From: an uncultured Sphingomonadaceae bacterium
GTDB taxonomy: Bacteria > Pseudomonadota > Alphaproteobacteria > Sphingomonadales > Sphingomonadaceae
Reading direction: 5' to 3'
Assembly: GCA_937995515.1 (NCBI GenBank)
Contig: CALKJZ010000002.1
Span: 62,001 to 126,000 of the forward strand
DNA length: 64,000 nucleotides
Shown here: positions 44,465 through 56,329 of the stretch, one piece after another
How the letters are laid out: the number at the start of each line of letters is the position of its first letter
Position numbering within the stretch: the first letter of the stretch is position 1
Translations under genes and position numbers: made by a program
The notes under the pieces: model-generated
Databases searched by the model: none
What the model saw: the letters and a program-made list of their open reading frames with translations, nothing else
Told to the model about the DNA's origin: nothing

Positions 44465-47400
44465 ATGGCAGGCGCGCAGCAGGTGGTGGAAGCCGGCACC
44501 GGTGCGGCCGGCACGGCGCTGCGCGACGTCCGCCTCGAGGACCGGCTCGACCTTGGAGCGGACCGGATCTTCATCTCCGGAACGCAGGCGCTCGTGCGCC
44601 TGGCGCTCGTGCAGCAGGCGCGCGACCGCGCCGCCGGGCTGAGGACAGCCGGCTTCATCTCCGGCTACCGCGGCTCGCCGCTCGGCGGCTTCGACCAGGA
44701 GCTTTGGCGGGCGAAGGCACGGCTGGAAGCCGCCAACATCCTGTTTGTGCCCGGCGTCAACGAGGAGCTTGGGGCCACGGCCGTCTGGGGTGCGCAGATG
44801 GCGGCCATGAACCCGCGCCGCCGCTTCGATGGCGTCTTCGGCATCTGGTATGGGAAGGGCCCCGGGCTCGACCGCGCAATGGACGTGCTGAAACACGCCA
44901 ATGCCGCGGGCACCTCGCGCCATGGCGGCGTCCTTGCGATCGTGGGCGACGATCATGGCGCCAAGTCCTCCACCCTGCCGCACCAGTCCGACCATAATTT
45001 CATGGCTGCCTTCGTGCCGTTTCTCGCACCCGCCTCGGTGCACGAGGTGGTCGAATATGGCCTGCTCGGGATTGCAATGAGCCGCTTTGCCGGCACTTGG
45101 GTGGGCTTCAAGGCAACCGCCGATACCATTGAGACCTCGGCAACCGTCGATACCGGCTCCGAGCGGCGGCCGATCGTCGTGCCGCCGTTCGACATGCCCG
45201 AGGGTGGGCTCCACATCCGCCCCAACGACATCTGGCGCGAGGAGGATACGCGGCTGCAGCGGTTCAAGGGCTTTGCCGCGCAGATGTTCGCCAAGGCCAA
45301 TGGCATCGACCGGCTGGTGTGGGACAGCCCGCGCCCCCGTTTTGGCATCATCGCAACGGGCAAGGCCTTCGCCGACACGGTCGAAGCCCTGCACGAGCTC
45401 GGGATCACCCCCGAACTCGCCGCCGACATCGGGCTCAGGCTCTACAAGGTGGGCATGCCCTGGCCGCTCGAGCCTGATGGCGTGCGCGCCTTCGCCGAGG
45501 GCTGCGAGGAAATCCTCGTCATCGAGGAGAAGCGCGAGTTCATCGAGCACCAGCTGAAGTGGCAGCTCTACAACTGGCGGCCCGACGTGCGCCCGGTCGT
45601 GGTCGGCAAGCACGACGAGGCCGGCCAATGGCTGCTCAACCCCGACAACGAGCTCACCCCGGGCGGGATCGCGCACGTGATCGCCGAGCGGATCCGCCGC
45701 TTCCACGCCACCGACCGGATCGAGCAGGGCCTTGCCTATTTCCGCCGGCGCGAGGAGCTGATGCGCCACTTCCAGGCGCCGGCGAGGCGCTCGCCCTGGT
45801 TCTGCGCGGGCTGCCCGCACAACACCTCAACCGAGGTGCCCGAGGGCAGCCGTGCGCTTGCCGGCATCGGCTGCCACATCATGGCGCTGTGGATGGATCG
45901 CGCCCAGACCTTCACCCAGATGGGCGGCGAGGGCGCGACCTGGGTGGGCGAGGCCCCCTTCGTCGACGAGCCCCATGTGTTCGCCAACCTCGGCGACGGC
46001 ACCTATTACCACAGCGGCATCCTTGCCATCCGCCAGGCGATCGCGGCCGGTGCGAACATCACCTACAAGATCCTCTACAACGATGCCGTGGCAATGACGG
46101 GCGGCCAGCCCGTCGAAGGCGGCCTCACCGTCGCGCAGGTGGCGGCCCAGATGCTGGCCGAGGGCGCAGCGAAGGTCTGGGTGCTGAGCGAGGATCCCGG
46201 CCGCTACCCCGAAGGCGCCCTCGCAGCGGGCGTCGCCGTCCACGACCGCTCGGCGCTCCGGCCGGTGATGGACGAGGCGCGCGCCACGAAGGGCGTCTCC
46301 GTCATCATCTACGACCAGACCTGCGCGGCCGAGAAGCGCCGGCGCCGCAAGCGCGGGCTGATGCCCGACCCGCCGACGCGCGTGCTCATCAACCCGGCAG
46401 TCTGCGAGGGGTGCGGGGACTGCTCGGTCCAGTCCAACTGCATTGCCATCCAGCCGCTCGAAACAGAGTTCGGCCGCAAGCGGCAGATCGACCAGTCGGG
46501 CTGCAACAAGGATTATTCCTGCCTGAAGGGCTTCTGCCCGAGCTTCGTCACGGTCGAGGGCGCAGCCCTGAACAGGCCCGATCGCACGGCGCTCGACCTC
46601 GGCGGCATCCCCGAGCCGCAGCTGCCGGAGCTCGCGGGCGGCTGGAACATCCTCGTCACCGGGATCGGCGGCACGGGGGTGCTGACGATTGCCGCCATTC
46701 TCGGCATGGCCGCGCATCTCGAGGGCAGGGCCGCCGCCACCGCCGACATGGCCGGCCTTGCCCAGAAGGGCGGTGCGGTCTGGAGCCATGTGCGGCTTGC
46801 ACATCGCAACGAGGAGATTCTCGGCCCGCGCATCATGACCGGTGCAGCCGATCTCGTGCTCGCCTGCGACGCCGTGGTTGCCGCGGGCCCGGCCGCGCGC
46901 AACCTGCTCTCGACCACCCGCACCCATGTGGTTGCCAACGCCGATATTGCGCCGACTGCCGATTTCGTGCGCAACCGCGATGCCGATTTCGGCCATGGCG
47001 CCATCCGCAAGACCCTCGAGGCGGCAGTCGCGGGCGCCGATTTCGTGCGCGCCGAGCGGGTGGCTGTCGGGCTGATGGGAGAGTCGATCGCCGCCAACAC
47101 CCTGCTCCTCGGCTATGCGTGGCAGAGGGGCCTGATCCCGCTGAGCGGGGATGCCATCCGCCGCGCGATCGAGCTGAACGGCGTGGCTGTTGCGTTCAAC
47201 CTCGAGGCCTTCGCGCTCGGCCGGCTCCTCGCCCATGCGCCGGAGCGGGTGGAGGCCATGCTTGCACCGCCGCCCCCGCCGGCTGAGACGCTTGCCGCAA
47301 TGGTCGACCTGCGCGCCGCCGATCTCGAGGCCCACAGCAATGCCGGCTGGGCCCGGCGCTACCGCGCGCTGGTCGAATCGGTTGCGGCCGCCGAGGCCGG

Positions 47401-47962
47401 CGTGGCAGGGGGGAGCGACCGGCTGGCCCGGACGGTTGCGCGTGCGCTGCACAAGCTCATGGCCTACAAGGACGAGTATGAGGTCGCACGCCTGCACCTT
47501 GCGCATCTCGAGGCCGCGCTTTCGGCCACCTTCGAGCGCCATGGCCGCCTCCGCTTCCACCTTGCCCCGCCGCTCGTTCCGGGCCTCGATCCGGCCACCG
47601 GCCGGCCGCGCAAGCGCGCCTTTCCCGGCTGGCTGGTGCTGCCCCTGTTCCGGCTGCTGCGCGCGATGAAGGGCCTGCGCGGCACGGCGCTCGATCCCTT
47701 CGGCCACACCGCCGAGCGCCGGGCCGAGCGCCTGGCCATCCCGGCCTATGAGGCCGAGATCGCGCGCCTCATTGCGGAGCTTGCACCCGACCGGCTCGAC
47801 CTTGCCGTCGAGATTGCCGCCCTTCCCCTCGATGTCCGCGGGTTCGGCCCGGTCAGGGCCGCCGCCGCGCAGGCGGTCGAGGCGCGCCGCCGGGATCTCT
47901 GGGCGGAATGGGAGGCGCGGGCCCCCACAAGCCCAGCGGTGCCGGAGCGGGAGGCGGCCTGA
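44465..47962 (+). CDS. fused indolepyruvate ferredoxin oxidoreductase
   Basis: 1165 residues combining all domains of an indolepyruvate/arylpyruvate ferredoxin oxidoreductase. N-terminal pyrimidine-binding part (FISGYRGSPLGGFDQELWRA), thiamine diphosphate domain (FCAGCPHNTST and FANLGDGTYYHSGILAIRQA), a cysteine-rich segment for an iron-sulfur cluster (CEGCGDCSVQSNC, then CNKDYSCLKGFC), and the gamma domain (VTGIGGTGVLTIAAILGMAA). It decarboxylates arylpyruvates from aromatic amino acids to aryl-acetyl-CoA. ATG 44465 with GGAGAGCG 5 bp upstream is preferred to a GTG at 44438. The stop overlaps the next start (TGATG). Confidence 0.92.
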   Translation: MAGAQQVVEAGTGAAGTALRDVRLEDRLDLGADRIFISGTQALVRLALVQQARDRAAGLRTAGFISGYRGSPLGGFDQELWRAKARLEAANILFVPGVNEELGATAVWGAQMAAMNPRRRFDGVFGIWYGKGPGLDRAMDVLKHANAAGTSRHGGVLAIVGDDHGAKSSTLPHQSDHNFMAAFVPFLAPASVHEVVEYGLLGIAMSRFAGTWVGFKATADTIETSATVDTGSERRPIVVPPFDMPEGGLHIRPNDIWREEDTRLQRFKGFAAQMFAKANGIDRLVWDSPRPRFGIIATGKAFADTVEALHELGITPELAADIGLRLYKVGMPWPLEPDGVRAFAEGCEEILVIEEKREFIEHQLKWQLYNWRPDVRPVVVGKHDEAGQWLLNPDNELTPGGIAHVIAERIRRFHATDRIEQGLAYFRRREELMRHFQAPARRSPWFCAGCPHNTSTEVPEGSRALAGIGCHIMALWMDRAQTFTQMGGEGATWVGEAPFVDEPHVFANLGDGTYYHSGILAIRQAIAAGANITYKILYNDAVAMTGGQPVEGGLTVAQVAAQMLAEGAAKVWVLSEDPGRYPEGALAAGVAVHDRSALRPVMDEARATKGVSVIIYDQTCAAEKRRRRKRGLMPDPPTRVLINPAVCEGCGDCSVQSNCIAIQPLETEFGRKRQIDQSGCNKDYSCLKGFCPSFVTVEGAALNRPDRTALDLGGIPEPQLPELAGGWNILVTGIGGTGVLTIAAILGMAAHLEGRAAATADMAGLAQKGGAVWSHVRLAHRNEEILGPRIMTGAADLVLACDAVVAAGPAARNLLSTTRTHVVANADIAPTADFVRNRDADFGHGAIRKTLEAAVAGADFVRAERVAVGLMGESIAANTLLLGYAWQRGLIPLSGDAIRRAIELNGVAVAFNLEAFALGRLLAHAPERVEAMLAPPPPPAETLAAMVDLRAADLEAHSNAGWARRYRALVESVAAAEAGVAGGSDRLARTVARALHKLMAYKDEYEVARLHLAHLEAALSATFERHGRLRFHLAPPLVPGLDPATGRPRKRAFPGWLVLPLFRLLRAMKGLRGTALDPFGHTAERRAERLAIPAYEAEIARLIAELAPDRLDLAVEIAALPLDVRGFGPVRAAAAQAVEARRRDLWAEWEARAPTSPAVPEREAA

Positions 47963-48612
47963 TGCCGGGCGCAGCCGGGGCGGAACCCGTCGCGGCACGC
48001 GCGGCCGGGGCCGGGGCGCCCTTTGCCGGCTGCCAGCGGGTGCCCGACCGGCGGCTTGTGCTCTACATCCGCCGCGGCTTTCTCGACACGGAGACCTGTG
48101 CCGCGCTGATCGCGCGCATCGAGCGCAACCGGCGCCCCTCGACGGTTGCCGACGCCAACGACGACCCGTTCAACCGCACCAGCGAAACCTGCGACCTGTT
48201 CGCCGGCGATCCGCTGGTCGACCGGGTAAACGCGATGCTCGATTCGATTGCCGGGCAGACTGCGGCGCACGGCGAGGTGCTGCAGGGCCAGCGCTACGCC
48301 GTGGGGCAGGAGTTCAAGCTCCACACCGACTATTTCGAGCCCGACGGGCCGGACTTTGTCCGCTACTGCGCCGTGGGTGGCCAGCGGACATGGACGTGCA
48401 TGGTCTACCTGAACGAGCCGGAGGACGGCGGCGCCACCCGCTTCAAGCGGATCAACAAGACCATCCGTCCGGAGACGGGCAAGCTCCTCGCCTGGTCGAA
48501 CCTCGATGCAGCCGGCCGGCCGAACTACGAGACGCTGCACCAGGGCATGAAGGTCTATCGCGGGGTGAAGTACATTATCACCAAATGGTATCGCGAGCGG
48601 CCACTCGCCTAG
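47962..48612 (+). CDS. prolyl 4-hydroxylase-like 2-oxoglutarate/Fe(II) dioxygenase
   Basis: 216 residues. GQEFKLHTDYFEPDGP gives the HxD metal motif (near residues 115-117); MVYLNEPEDGGATRFKRI is the conserved P4H strand; the distal His and 2-oxoglutarate-binding Lys are in LHQGMKVYRGVKYIITKWYR. The family hydroxylates proline in proteins or free substrates. The ATG shares one base with the stop of the indolepyruvate oxidoreductase gene, so the two are translationally coupled. Confidence 0.85.
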   Translation: MPGAAGAEPVAARAAGAGAPFAGCQRVPDRRLVLYIRRGFLDTETCAALIARIERNRRPSTVADANDDPFNRTSETCDLFAGDPLVDRVNAMLDSIAGQTAAHGEVLQGQRYAVGQEFKLHTDYFEPDGPDFVRYCAVGGQRTWTCMVYLNEPEDGGATRFKRINKTIRPETGKLLAWSNLDAAGRPNYETLHQGMKVYRGVKYIITKWYRERPLA

Positions 48613-48709
48613 CCCTGCGGCGCGCTGTGCGGCTCTCGCTTTGGGGAGGGGCAGGCGGCGCACTGCCGGCCTAACCGGCAGGCAGCGAGCAGCCGGAAAG
48701 CGGGCCCCG

Positions 48710-49813
48710 ATGGACTTCGATCTCTCAGACGATGCCAAAACCCTGCGCGAGGCGGCGCGCAAGTTCCTCGAGGCCGAGGCCGGGCCGAAAAGCGCCCGCG
48801 CCGTGATGGACGCAGAGGCCCCCCACGATGTGGCGCTGTGGGCGAAGGTCGTGGCCCAGGGCTGGCCGTCGGCGCGGGTGCCCGAGGCGCACGGCGGGCT
48901 CGGGCTGGGCACCGACGAGGCCTGCGTGCTGGCCGAGGAGGTGGGCCGAAGCCTCGCGCCCGTGCCGCTCCTTGCCACCATGGATGCCATCGAGGCCCTG
49001 CTGATTGCGGGCAGCGAGGCGCAGAAGGCCCGGTGGCTGCCGCGGCTTGCTGCCGGCGAGGCGATCGGCGTTGTCGCGTGGGGCGAGGGCGATTCGAAGT
49101 CGCCCGCGCAGATGCCGGCCACGCGGCTTGAGTCCGGCCGGCTTTCGGGGGTGAAGACCCCGGTGCAGGACGGGCTTTCGGCAACCCTTGCCGTGGTGAC
49201 GGTGGCATCGGCCGATGGCCCGGCCATGGCGATCGTCGACCTTGCGTCCGAAGGGGTCACCCGTTCGCCGGTCGAGGCGCTCGATCTCGTGCGCAAGTCG
49301 GCGCGGATCGGCTTTGACAGCGCCCCCGCCGAGCCGCTTGGCGACGCCGCCGACTGGGTCCGTCTCACCGAGCGGCTGGCGGTGCTGCACGCGTGGGAGG
49401 CGCTGGGCACGGCCGGCGCGGCCATGGAGATGGCTCTCGCCTACGCCAAGGACCGGCAGGCCTTCGGGCTGCGCATCGGCCGCTACCAGGCGGTCAAGCA
49501 CCGGCTTGCCGACATGTACATCAAGGGAGAGCTTGCCCGCGCGCATGCGATGCACGGCTGCTGGGCGTGGGGCACGGACGCGTCCGAACTGGCCCAGGCG
49601 GCCGCGGCAGCGCGCGTCGCAAGCCTCGAGGCGCTGTCGTTCACCGCCGAGGAAACGCTCCAGCTCCACGGCGGGATCGGCTTCACCTGGGAGCACGACT
49701 GCCAGTTCTTCTACCGGCGCGCGCGCGCGGTCTCGGCCGCGCTCGGAAGCCGCGCCCACTGGGCGGATCGCCTCGTGCGCGCGCTGGAACAGCGCAACCG
49801 CGCCGCCGCCTGA
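48710..49813 (+). CDS. acyl-CoA dehydrogenase, small-subunit type
   Basis: 367 residues, a little shorter and more divergent than typical acyl-CoA dehydrogenases. FAD/substrate regions: YAKDRQAFGLRIGRYQAVKH and LQLHGGIGFTWEHDCQFFYR; the middle beta domain is reduced. Such degenerate forms often pair with a full-length partner, as in the FadE26/FadE27-like heteromers of steroid or branched-chain acyl-CoA oxidation. The partner at 49880 follows 66 bp downstream. The catalytic Glu cannot be placed with certainty. Confidence 0.88.
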   Translation: MDFDLSDDAKTLREAARKFLEAEAGPKSARAVMDAEAPHDVALWAKVVAQGWPSARVPEAHGGLGLGTDEACVLAEEVGRSLAPVPLLATMDAIEALLIAGSEAQKARWLPRLAAGEAIGVVAWGEGDSKSPAQMPATRLESGRLSGVKTPVQDGLSATLAVVTVASADGPAMAIVDLASEGVTRSPVEALDLVRKSARIGFDSAPAEPLGDAADWVRLTERLAVLHAWEALGTAGAAMEMALAYAKDRQAFGLRIGRYQAVKHRLADMYIKGELARAHAMHGCWAWGTDASELAQAAAAARVASLEALSFTAEETLQLHGGIGFTWEHDCQFFYRRARAVSAALGSRAHWADRLVRALEQRNRAAA

Positions 49814-49879
49814 GTGCGACGCGGCGCGCGCTGGACGGCGCGCCCGCCGCACGGCAGGAACGGGCCAAGGGAGACAGGC

Positions 49880-51097
49880 ATGGATTTCAACGACACCCCC
49901 GAGCAGGCCGCCTACCGCGCACAGGTGCGTGCGTGGCTGGAAGCCAATGCCGCGGAATATCTGGCCCCGCCGGAAAAGCCCTGGGGGCTCGACGAGTTCG
50001 TCGCCCGCTCGAAGGCCTGGCAGCGCAAGAAATATGAAGCGGGCTACGCCGGCATCACCTGGCCCAAGGCGGTCGGCGGGCAGGGGCTCACACCCATGCA
50101 CCAGATCATCTTCGGCCAGGAGGAAAGCCGGACCTACGTGCCGACCGGCCTCTACTCCATCGGGCTTGGCATGTGCATTCCCACCGTCTTCACCCATGGC
50201 ACGCCGGAGCTGATCGCGCGCTTCGTGCCAAAGGCGCTCTCGGGCGAGGAGGTGTGGTGCCAGCTCTTTTCCGAACCGGTTGCCGGCTCGGATCTCGCCT
50301 CGATCCGCACCCGTGCCGAGTGCGACGGCGAGGCGTGGGTGGTCAACGGCCAGAAGGTGTGGACCAGCTTCGCCCACCGGTCGGACTTCGGGATCCTTGT
50401 GACCCGCACCGATTTTTCCGCGCCCAAGCACAGGGGCCTCACCATGTTCATCGTGGACATGAAGGCCCCCGGGGTCGAGGTCCGCCCGATCCGGCAGATG
50501 TCGGGCGCGTCGGACTTCAACGAGGTCTTCTTCACCGATGTGCGCGTGCCCGATTCGTGGCGGCTCGGCGCTGTCGGAGATGGGTGGAAGGTGGCACTGA
50601 CCACCCTCATGCACGAACGGCTTGCGGTTGGCGGCAAGCCGCGCCACGCGCCGGGCTGGCAGATGCTGATCGAGGTCGCGCGCGGCATCGAGACCGACTC
50701 GGCCTCGGCGCTCGAGCGCGCCGACGTGCGGCAGCGGATCGCCTCGACCTACATCGCCGATGAAGGCGTGAAGCTCACGCAGATGCGCGCGCTGTCGGCC
50801 CTCTCGCGCGGCGCCATGCCGGGGCCGGAACAGTCGATCGCCAAGGTGGTGGTGGCCAAGACCATGCAGGACATGGCCGCCGCTGCCCTCGATCTTGCCG
50901 AATCGGCGGGGTTTGCAGCGGAGAAGGGCTCCGATCTCGAGAAGCTCCAGCAGAGCTATCTCTGGTCCGCCGGCCTGCGGATTGCAGGCGGCACCGACGA
51001 GATCCTGCGCAACATCATCGCCGAGCGCGTCCTGGGCCTCCCCGGCGATCTGCGCCCGCCAAAGGACACGCCCTTCAACGAGATCGAGCCGCTCTAG
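49880..51097 (+). CDS. acyl-CoA dehydrogenase, large-subunit type
   Basis: 405 residues. N-terminal helical domain, the FAD-contacting WCQLFSEPVAGSDLASIRTR, WVVNGQKVWTSFAHRSDFGI in the beta domain, and the C-terminal SAGLRIAGGTDEILRNIIAE with RVLGLPGD. It should oxidise an acyl-CoA to the 2-enoyl-CoA, passing electrons to ETF. AAGGGAGAC lies 7 bp before the ATG. It is likely expressed with the preceding gene; the substrate is unknown. Confidence 0.92.
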   Translation: MDFNDTPEQAAYRAQVRAWLEANAAEYLAPPEKPWGLDEFVARSKAWQRKKYEAGYAGITWPKAVGGQGLTPMHQIIFGQEESRTYVPTGLYSIGLGMCIPTVFTHGTPELIARFVPKALSGEEVWCQLFSEPVAGSDLASIRTRAECDGEAWVVNGQKVWTSFAHRSDFGILVTRTDFSAPKHRGLTMFIVDMKAPGVEVRPIRQMSGASDFNEVFFTDVRVPDSWRLGAVGDGWKVALTTLMHERLAVGGKPRHAPGWQMLIEVARGIETDSASALERADVRQRIASTYIADEGVKLTQMRALSALSRGAMPGPEQSIAKVVVAKTMQDMAAAALDLAESAGFAAEKGSDLEKLQQSYLWSAGLRIAGGTDEILRNIIAERVLGLPGDLRPPKDTPFNEIEPL

Positions 51098-51657
51098 GGG
51101 CCTGCCACCGGCCGGCACGGGGGGCCAGCCGAAGGCATCCCGGCATCAATTGCCGATCGCACGCGCCGCCGGGACCCGCCCGGCCGGCAACATGCGGGGC
51201 CCGTGCCGTACCGGGTCCCGATTCGGCTGGCCCTTCACGCGCCCCGGGGCGTGGTGCGGGGTCCGCCGGCTGCCCGGTCGTTCGGCCAGCTCATCCCCCC
51301 TCGCCCCGATCCGTGTCGATCGGGGCCCGGGCCGCGTTCCCGCCCGTGGCGCCTGCCCGGGTGATGCGGCGGCACCATCCGGGCGCATGCGCTGTTGCAG
51401 CCCCCGCCCTTTGCGCCTGCCCGGGTGGCCCGGCCCCGGCCGTGGGGCTTCCCGGGGAACGCCCCATCGCGCCGGCGCGCCGCTAATCCTAACAGGCGGG
51501 TCCCGTGTCGGACAATCGAACAGCAGTTCTCATTTCTTAACCATCTCATCCACGGGCGGCATGTTTGTTTGCAGATTGTCATGTCGCTTGCTGCAACAGG
51601 CGCAGGCCTCGGCCGTATCCGAAGCGAGACCCAAACCAGCAGGAAAAGGACATGCCC
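51098..51657. other. 560-bp non-coding spacer before the PEP-CTERM gene
   Basis: No gene is supported. The left part is very GC-rich with a perfect hairpin at 51303-51326. The right part turns AT-richer from about 51485 and holds TTAACCAT (51537-51544) and GGCATGTTTGTTTGC (51559-51572), likely the promoter region of the gene at 51658. Confidence 0.5.
51303..51326. terminator. perfect 9-bp hairpin downstream of the acyl-CoA dehydrogenases
   Basis: GCCCCGATC (51303-51311) and GATCGGGGC (51318-51326) around CGTGTC. No T-run follows on either strand, and it lies about 200 bp after the stop, so a terminator role is only possible. Confidence 0.3.
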
Positions 51658-52449
51658 ATGAAACGCCTTTTGCCCCGCTCTTCGCTTCTGTTTGCCGCGG
51701 CTGCGGCGCCGGCCCTTGCCGCCCCGCCAATGGCGAGCTTCCCGAACTTCACCGTGATATTCGAGAATCCCGGCGTGCAGAACTCCACCGCGGTGTTCGA
51801 CGCGGTGGGCGTGGAGACCTTCGAGAGCCGACCGCTCGGCCTCAACAATGCGCCCGGCTTTGCCACCGATTTCGGCACCGGCGGCACCATCCTCGCCACC
51901 TACACGGGCGGCCGCATCGACAACGCCAATGTCTATGGCTCGGCCGGCGGGGTTGGCAGGCATATCGTGAACTTCAACAAAGGCATGCAGCCAATCGAGA
52001 TCAGCTTCACCACCACCCTGCCCGATGGGCTCAACTATTTCGGCTACTGGCTCTCGGCGCTCGACGGCAACAACCGGCTCGAGTTCTTCTCCGGCGCCAC
52101 CTCGCTCGGCGTGATCACGCCGGCCTCCGTCATCGGCGCGCTCGGCGGCTGCCCCAACGCCACCAACCCCTATTGCGCGAACCCGACCGGGCCCTTCCTC
52201 GGCCAAGTGAAGCACGAGCAGTTCGCCTTCCTCAATGTCTACTTCAACCCCGGTGTCACCTACGACCGGATCCGCATCTTCCAGGTGGGCGGCGGCGGCT
52301 ATGAAAGCGACAACCACACCGTCGGCTACTTCCTGAAGACCAATGTCGTGCCCGAGCCTGCCACCTGGGTGATGCTGATCGCGGGCTTTGGTCTCGTGGG
52401 TGTCTCGCTGCGCCGCAGCGGGCGCCGGTTTGCAACCGTTTCGGCCTGA
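51658..52449 (+). CDS. PEP-CTERM-sorted exported protein
   Basis: 263 residues. Signal peptide MKRLLPRSSLLFAAAAAPAL ending ALAAP; a beta-rich middle part (VFDAVGVETFESRPLGLNN, GLNYFGYWLSALDGNNRLEF, FAFLNVYFNPGVTYDRIRIF) reminiscent of jelly-roll surface proteins; C-terminal sorting signal PEPATWVMLIAGFGLVG with the following basic cluster SLRRSGRR. The tail directs exosortase processing and export to the surface. AAGGA at 51646-51650 is spaced well for ATG 51658 and too close for ATG 51652. Confidence 0.9.
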   Translation: MKRLLPRSSLLFAAAAAPALAAPPMASFPNFTVIFENPGVQNSTAVFDAVGVETFESRPLGLNNAPGFATDFGTGGTILATYTGGRIDNANVYGSAGGVGRHIVNFNKGMQPIEISFTTTLPDGLNYFGYWLSALDGNNRLEFFSGATSLGVITPASVIGALGGCPNATNPYCANPTGPFLGQVKHEQFAFLNVYFNPGVTYDRIRIFQVGGGGYESDNHTVGYFLKTNVVPEPATWVMLIAGFGLVGVSLRRSGRRFATVSA

Positions 52450-52792
52450 GCTGCGCTTCGCCGGCCGGCGGCCCGGTGTGTCTGGACCGGCAGGCGGCGC
52501 GGCCTTCTGACAGCATCGCCGCGCGGTCACGCCCAGGGTCGGCCAGGGTCGGCCAGGGTCGGCGCCTGCGGCGGTGCTGGGGGGCGTCGGGAGGCTCCGG
52601 CTTCCCGGCGCCCTTTTCGCGCAGCCTGTCGGGCTGCGACCGCGATGCAGGCGGATCGGTGCAGGCGGGGCCTTGCACTTTTCCTGAAGCATGGTGAGAT
52701 TGGGCCGTGAAGGGATACGGCCACGGTCGGGGGGCCGGGGCCGCTCCCGCGGAGCCGGCTCCATGGTGGGTGCCGGCGCCTGGAGGTGCCTG
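52450..52792. other. 343-bp non-coding spacer upstream of clpA
   Basis: No gene is supported. It contains three tandem copies of the decamer CAGGGTCGGC at 52534-52563. No clpS gene, commonly upstream of clpA, is present. Confidence 0.55.
52534..52563 (+). repeat. three perfect tandem copies of CAGGGTCGGC
   Basis: The decamer is repeated exactly three times without gaps, 230 bp upstream of the clpA start. It may be slippage or a direct-repeat binding site. Confidence 0.8.
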
Positions 52793-55126
<2,334 letters not shown>

Positions 55127-55171
55127 GGCACAGCCGCGCGGCCCCCAGCGGGGCCACCATGCCGGCCAGCC

Positions 55172-56329
55172 TCAGGCGGTGCGCGCGATGAAGCCGCCGC
55201 CCAGAAGCCGCGTGCCGGAATAGGCGACGGCCGCTTGGCCAGGGGCAACCCCGAACTGCGGCGCGGCGAGCGCAAGCCGCGGTGCCTCGCCCGCAAACAG
55301 GCGCGCGGGCACGAGCGGCGCAAGCGAGCGCAGCTTCACCTGCACCTCGAGCCCCTCGCTGCCCACCGGCCCGGCCAGCCAGGAAAGCCCGTCGAGCCAT
55401 ACGGTCGAGACCGCGAGCGCCGAGCGCGGGCCTGCGACCACCCGGCCGGTCTCAGGCTCGAGCCGCACCACATAGAGCGGCTCGCGCTGCCCGCCGATCT
55501 CGAGCCCGCGGCGCTGGCCCACGGTGAAGCCAATGAGCCCGGCATGGCGGCCGATGACCCGCCCCTCGAGGTCGACGATCTCGCCCGGCCGGTCGGCCTC
55601 GGGTCGCAGCCTGCGCACGACGGTGCGATAGTCGCCTCCGGGCACGAAGCAAATGTCCTGGCTTTCGGCCTTTTGCGCCACGCCAAGCCCGAAACGGGCT
55701 GCGAGCGCGCGGGTCTCGCGCTTGGAAAGCCCGCCCAGCGGAAAGCCGAGCGCGGAGAGCTGCGCGCGGGTGGTGGCAAAGAGGAAATAGCTCTGGTCCT
55801 TGGCCGTGTCGGCGCCGCGGTGCAGCTCAGGCCCGCCCGGCCCATCGAGGCGCTGCACATAGTGGCCGGTCAGAAGCGCGCCCGCACCCAGATCCTGCGC
55901 AACGCCTAGGAGATCGCGGAACTTCACTGTCTGGTTGCAGGAGATGCAGGGCACGGGCGTGCGGCCGGCGAGGTAGGAATCGGCAAAGGCCTCCATCACC
56001 TCCGCCCGGAACGCCGAGGCATAATCGAGCACATAATGGGGCATGCCCAGCCGGCTGGCGACGGCGCGCGCGTCGGCAATGTCGGTGCCGGCACAGCAGG
56101 CGCCGGCGCGCGAGGGTGCATCATCGGCGTCGGAAAGCCGCAGCGTGACGCCGATGGCATCGAGGCCGTGCGCCACGGCAAGGGCGGCTGCAACCGAGGA
56201 ATCGACGCCGCCCGACATCGCGACGACGACCCGCGTTCCGGGCGGCGGAAGGGTCGCACGGGCCCGTGCAAGCGCGGCTTCGGCGAGCCGCGCATCCGCC
56301 CCGGCGGGCGGCTCCCGGGGTCCGGTCAC
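55172..56329 (-). CDS. mnmA: tRNA-specific 2-thiouridylase MnmA
   Basis: About 385 residues. PP-loop VVVAMSGGVDSSVAAALAV, the catalytic nucleophile Cys in RTPVPCISCNQTVKFRDLL and persulfide Cys in AESQDICFVPGGDYRTVV, then the C-terminal beta-barrel. It thiolates U34 of Lys, Glu and Gln tRNAs. There is no ATG near the start; GTG 56329 (VTGPREPPAGADAR) is preferred, GTG 56374 is possible. Divergent from sciP. Confidence 0.92.
   Translation of the reverse strand: MTGPREPPAGADARLAEAALARARATLPPPGTRVVVAMSGGVDSSVAAALAVAHGLDAIGVTLRLSDADDAPSRAGACCAGTDIADARAVASRLGMPHYVLDYASAFRAEVMEAFADSYLAGRTPVPCISCNQTVKFRDLLGVAQDLGAGALLTGHYVQRLDGPGGPELHRGADTAKDQSYFLFATTRAQLSALGFPLGGLSKRETRALAARFGLGVAQKAESQDICFVPGGDYRTVVRRLRPEADRPGEIVDLEGRVIGRHAGLIGFTVGQRRGLEIGGQREPLYVVRLEPETGRVVAGPRSALAVSTVWLDGLSWLAGPVGSEGLEVQVKLRSLAPLVPARLFAGEAPRLALAAPQFGVAPGQAAVAYSGTRLLGGGFIARTA

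Noticed and set aside
51558-51572. Possible sigma-54 promoter (GG...GC) upstream of the PEP-CTERM gene
   Set aside because: PEP-CTERM genes can be sigma-54 controlled, and GGCATGTTTGTTTGC looks similar, but GG and GC are 11 bases apart instead of 10.
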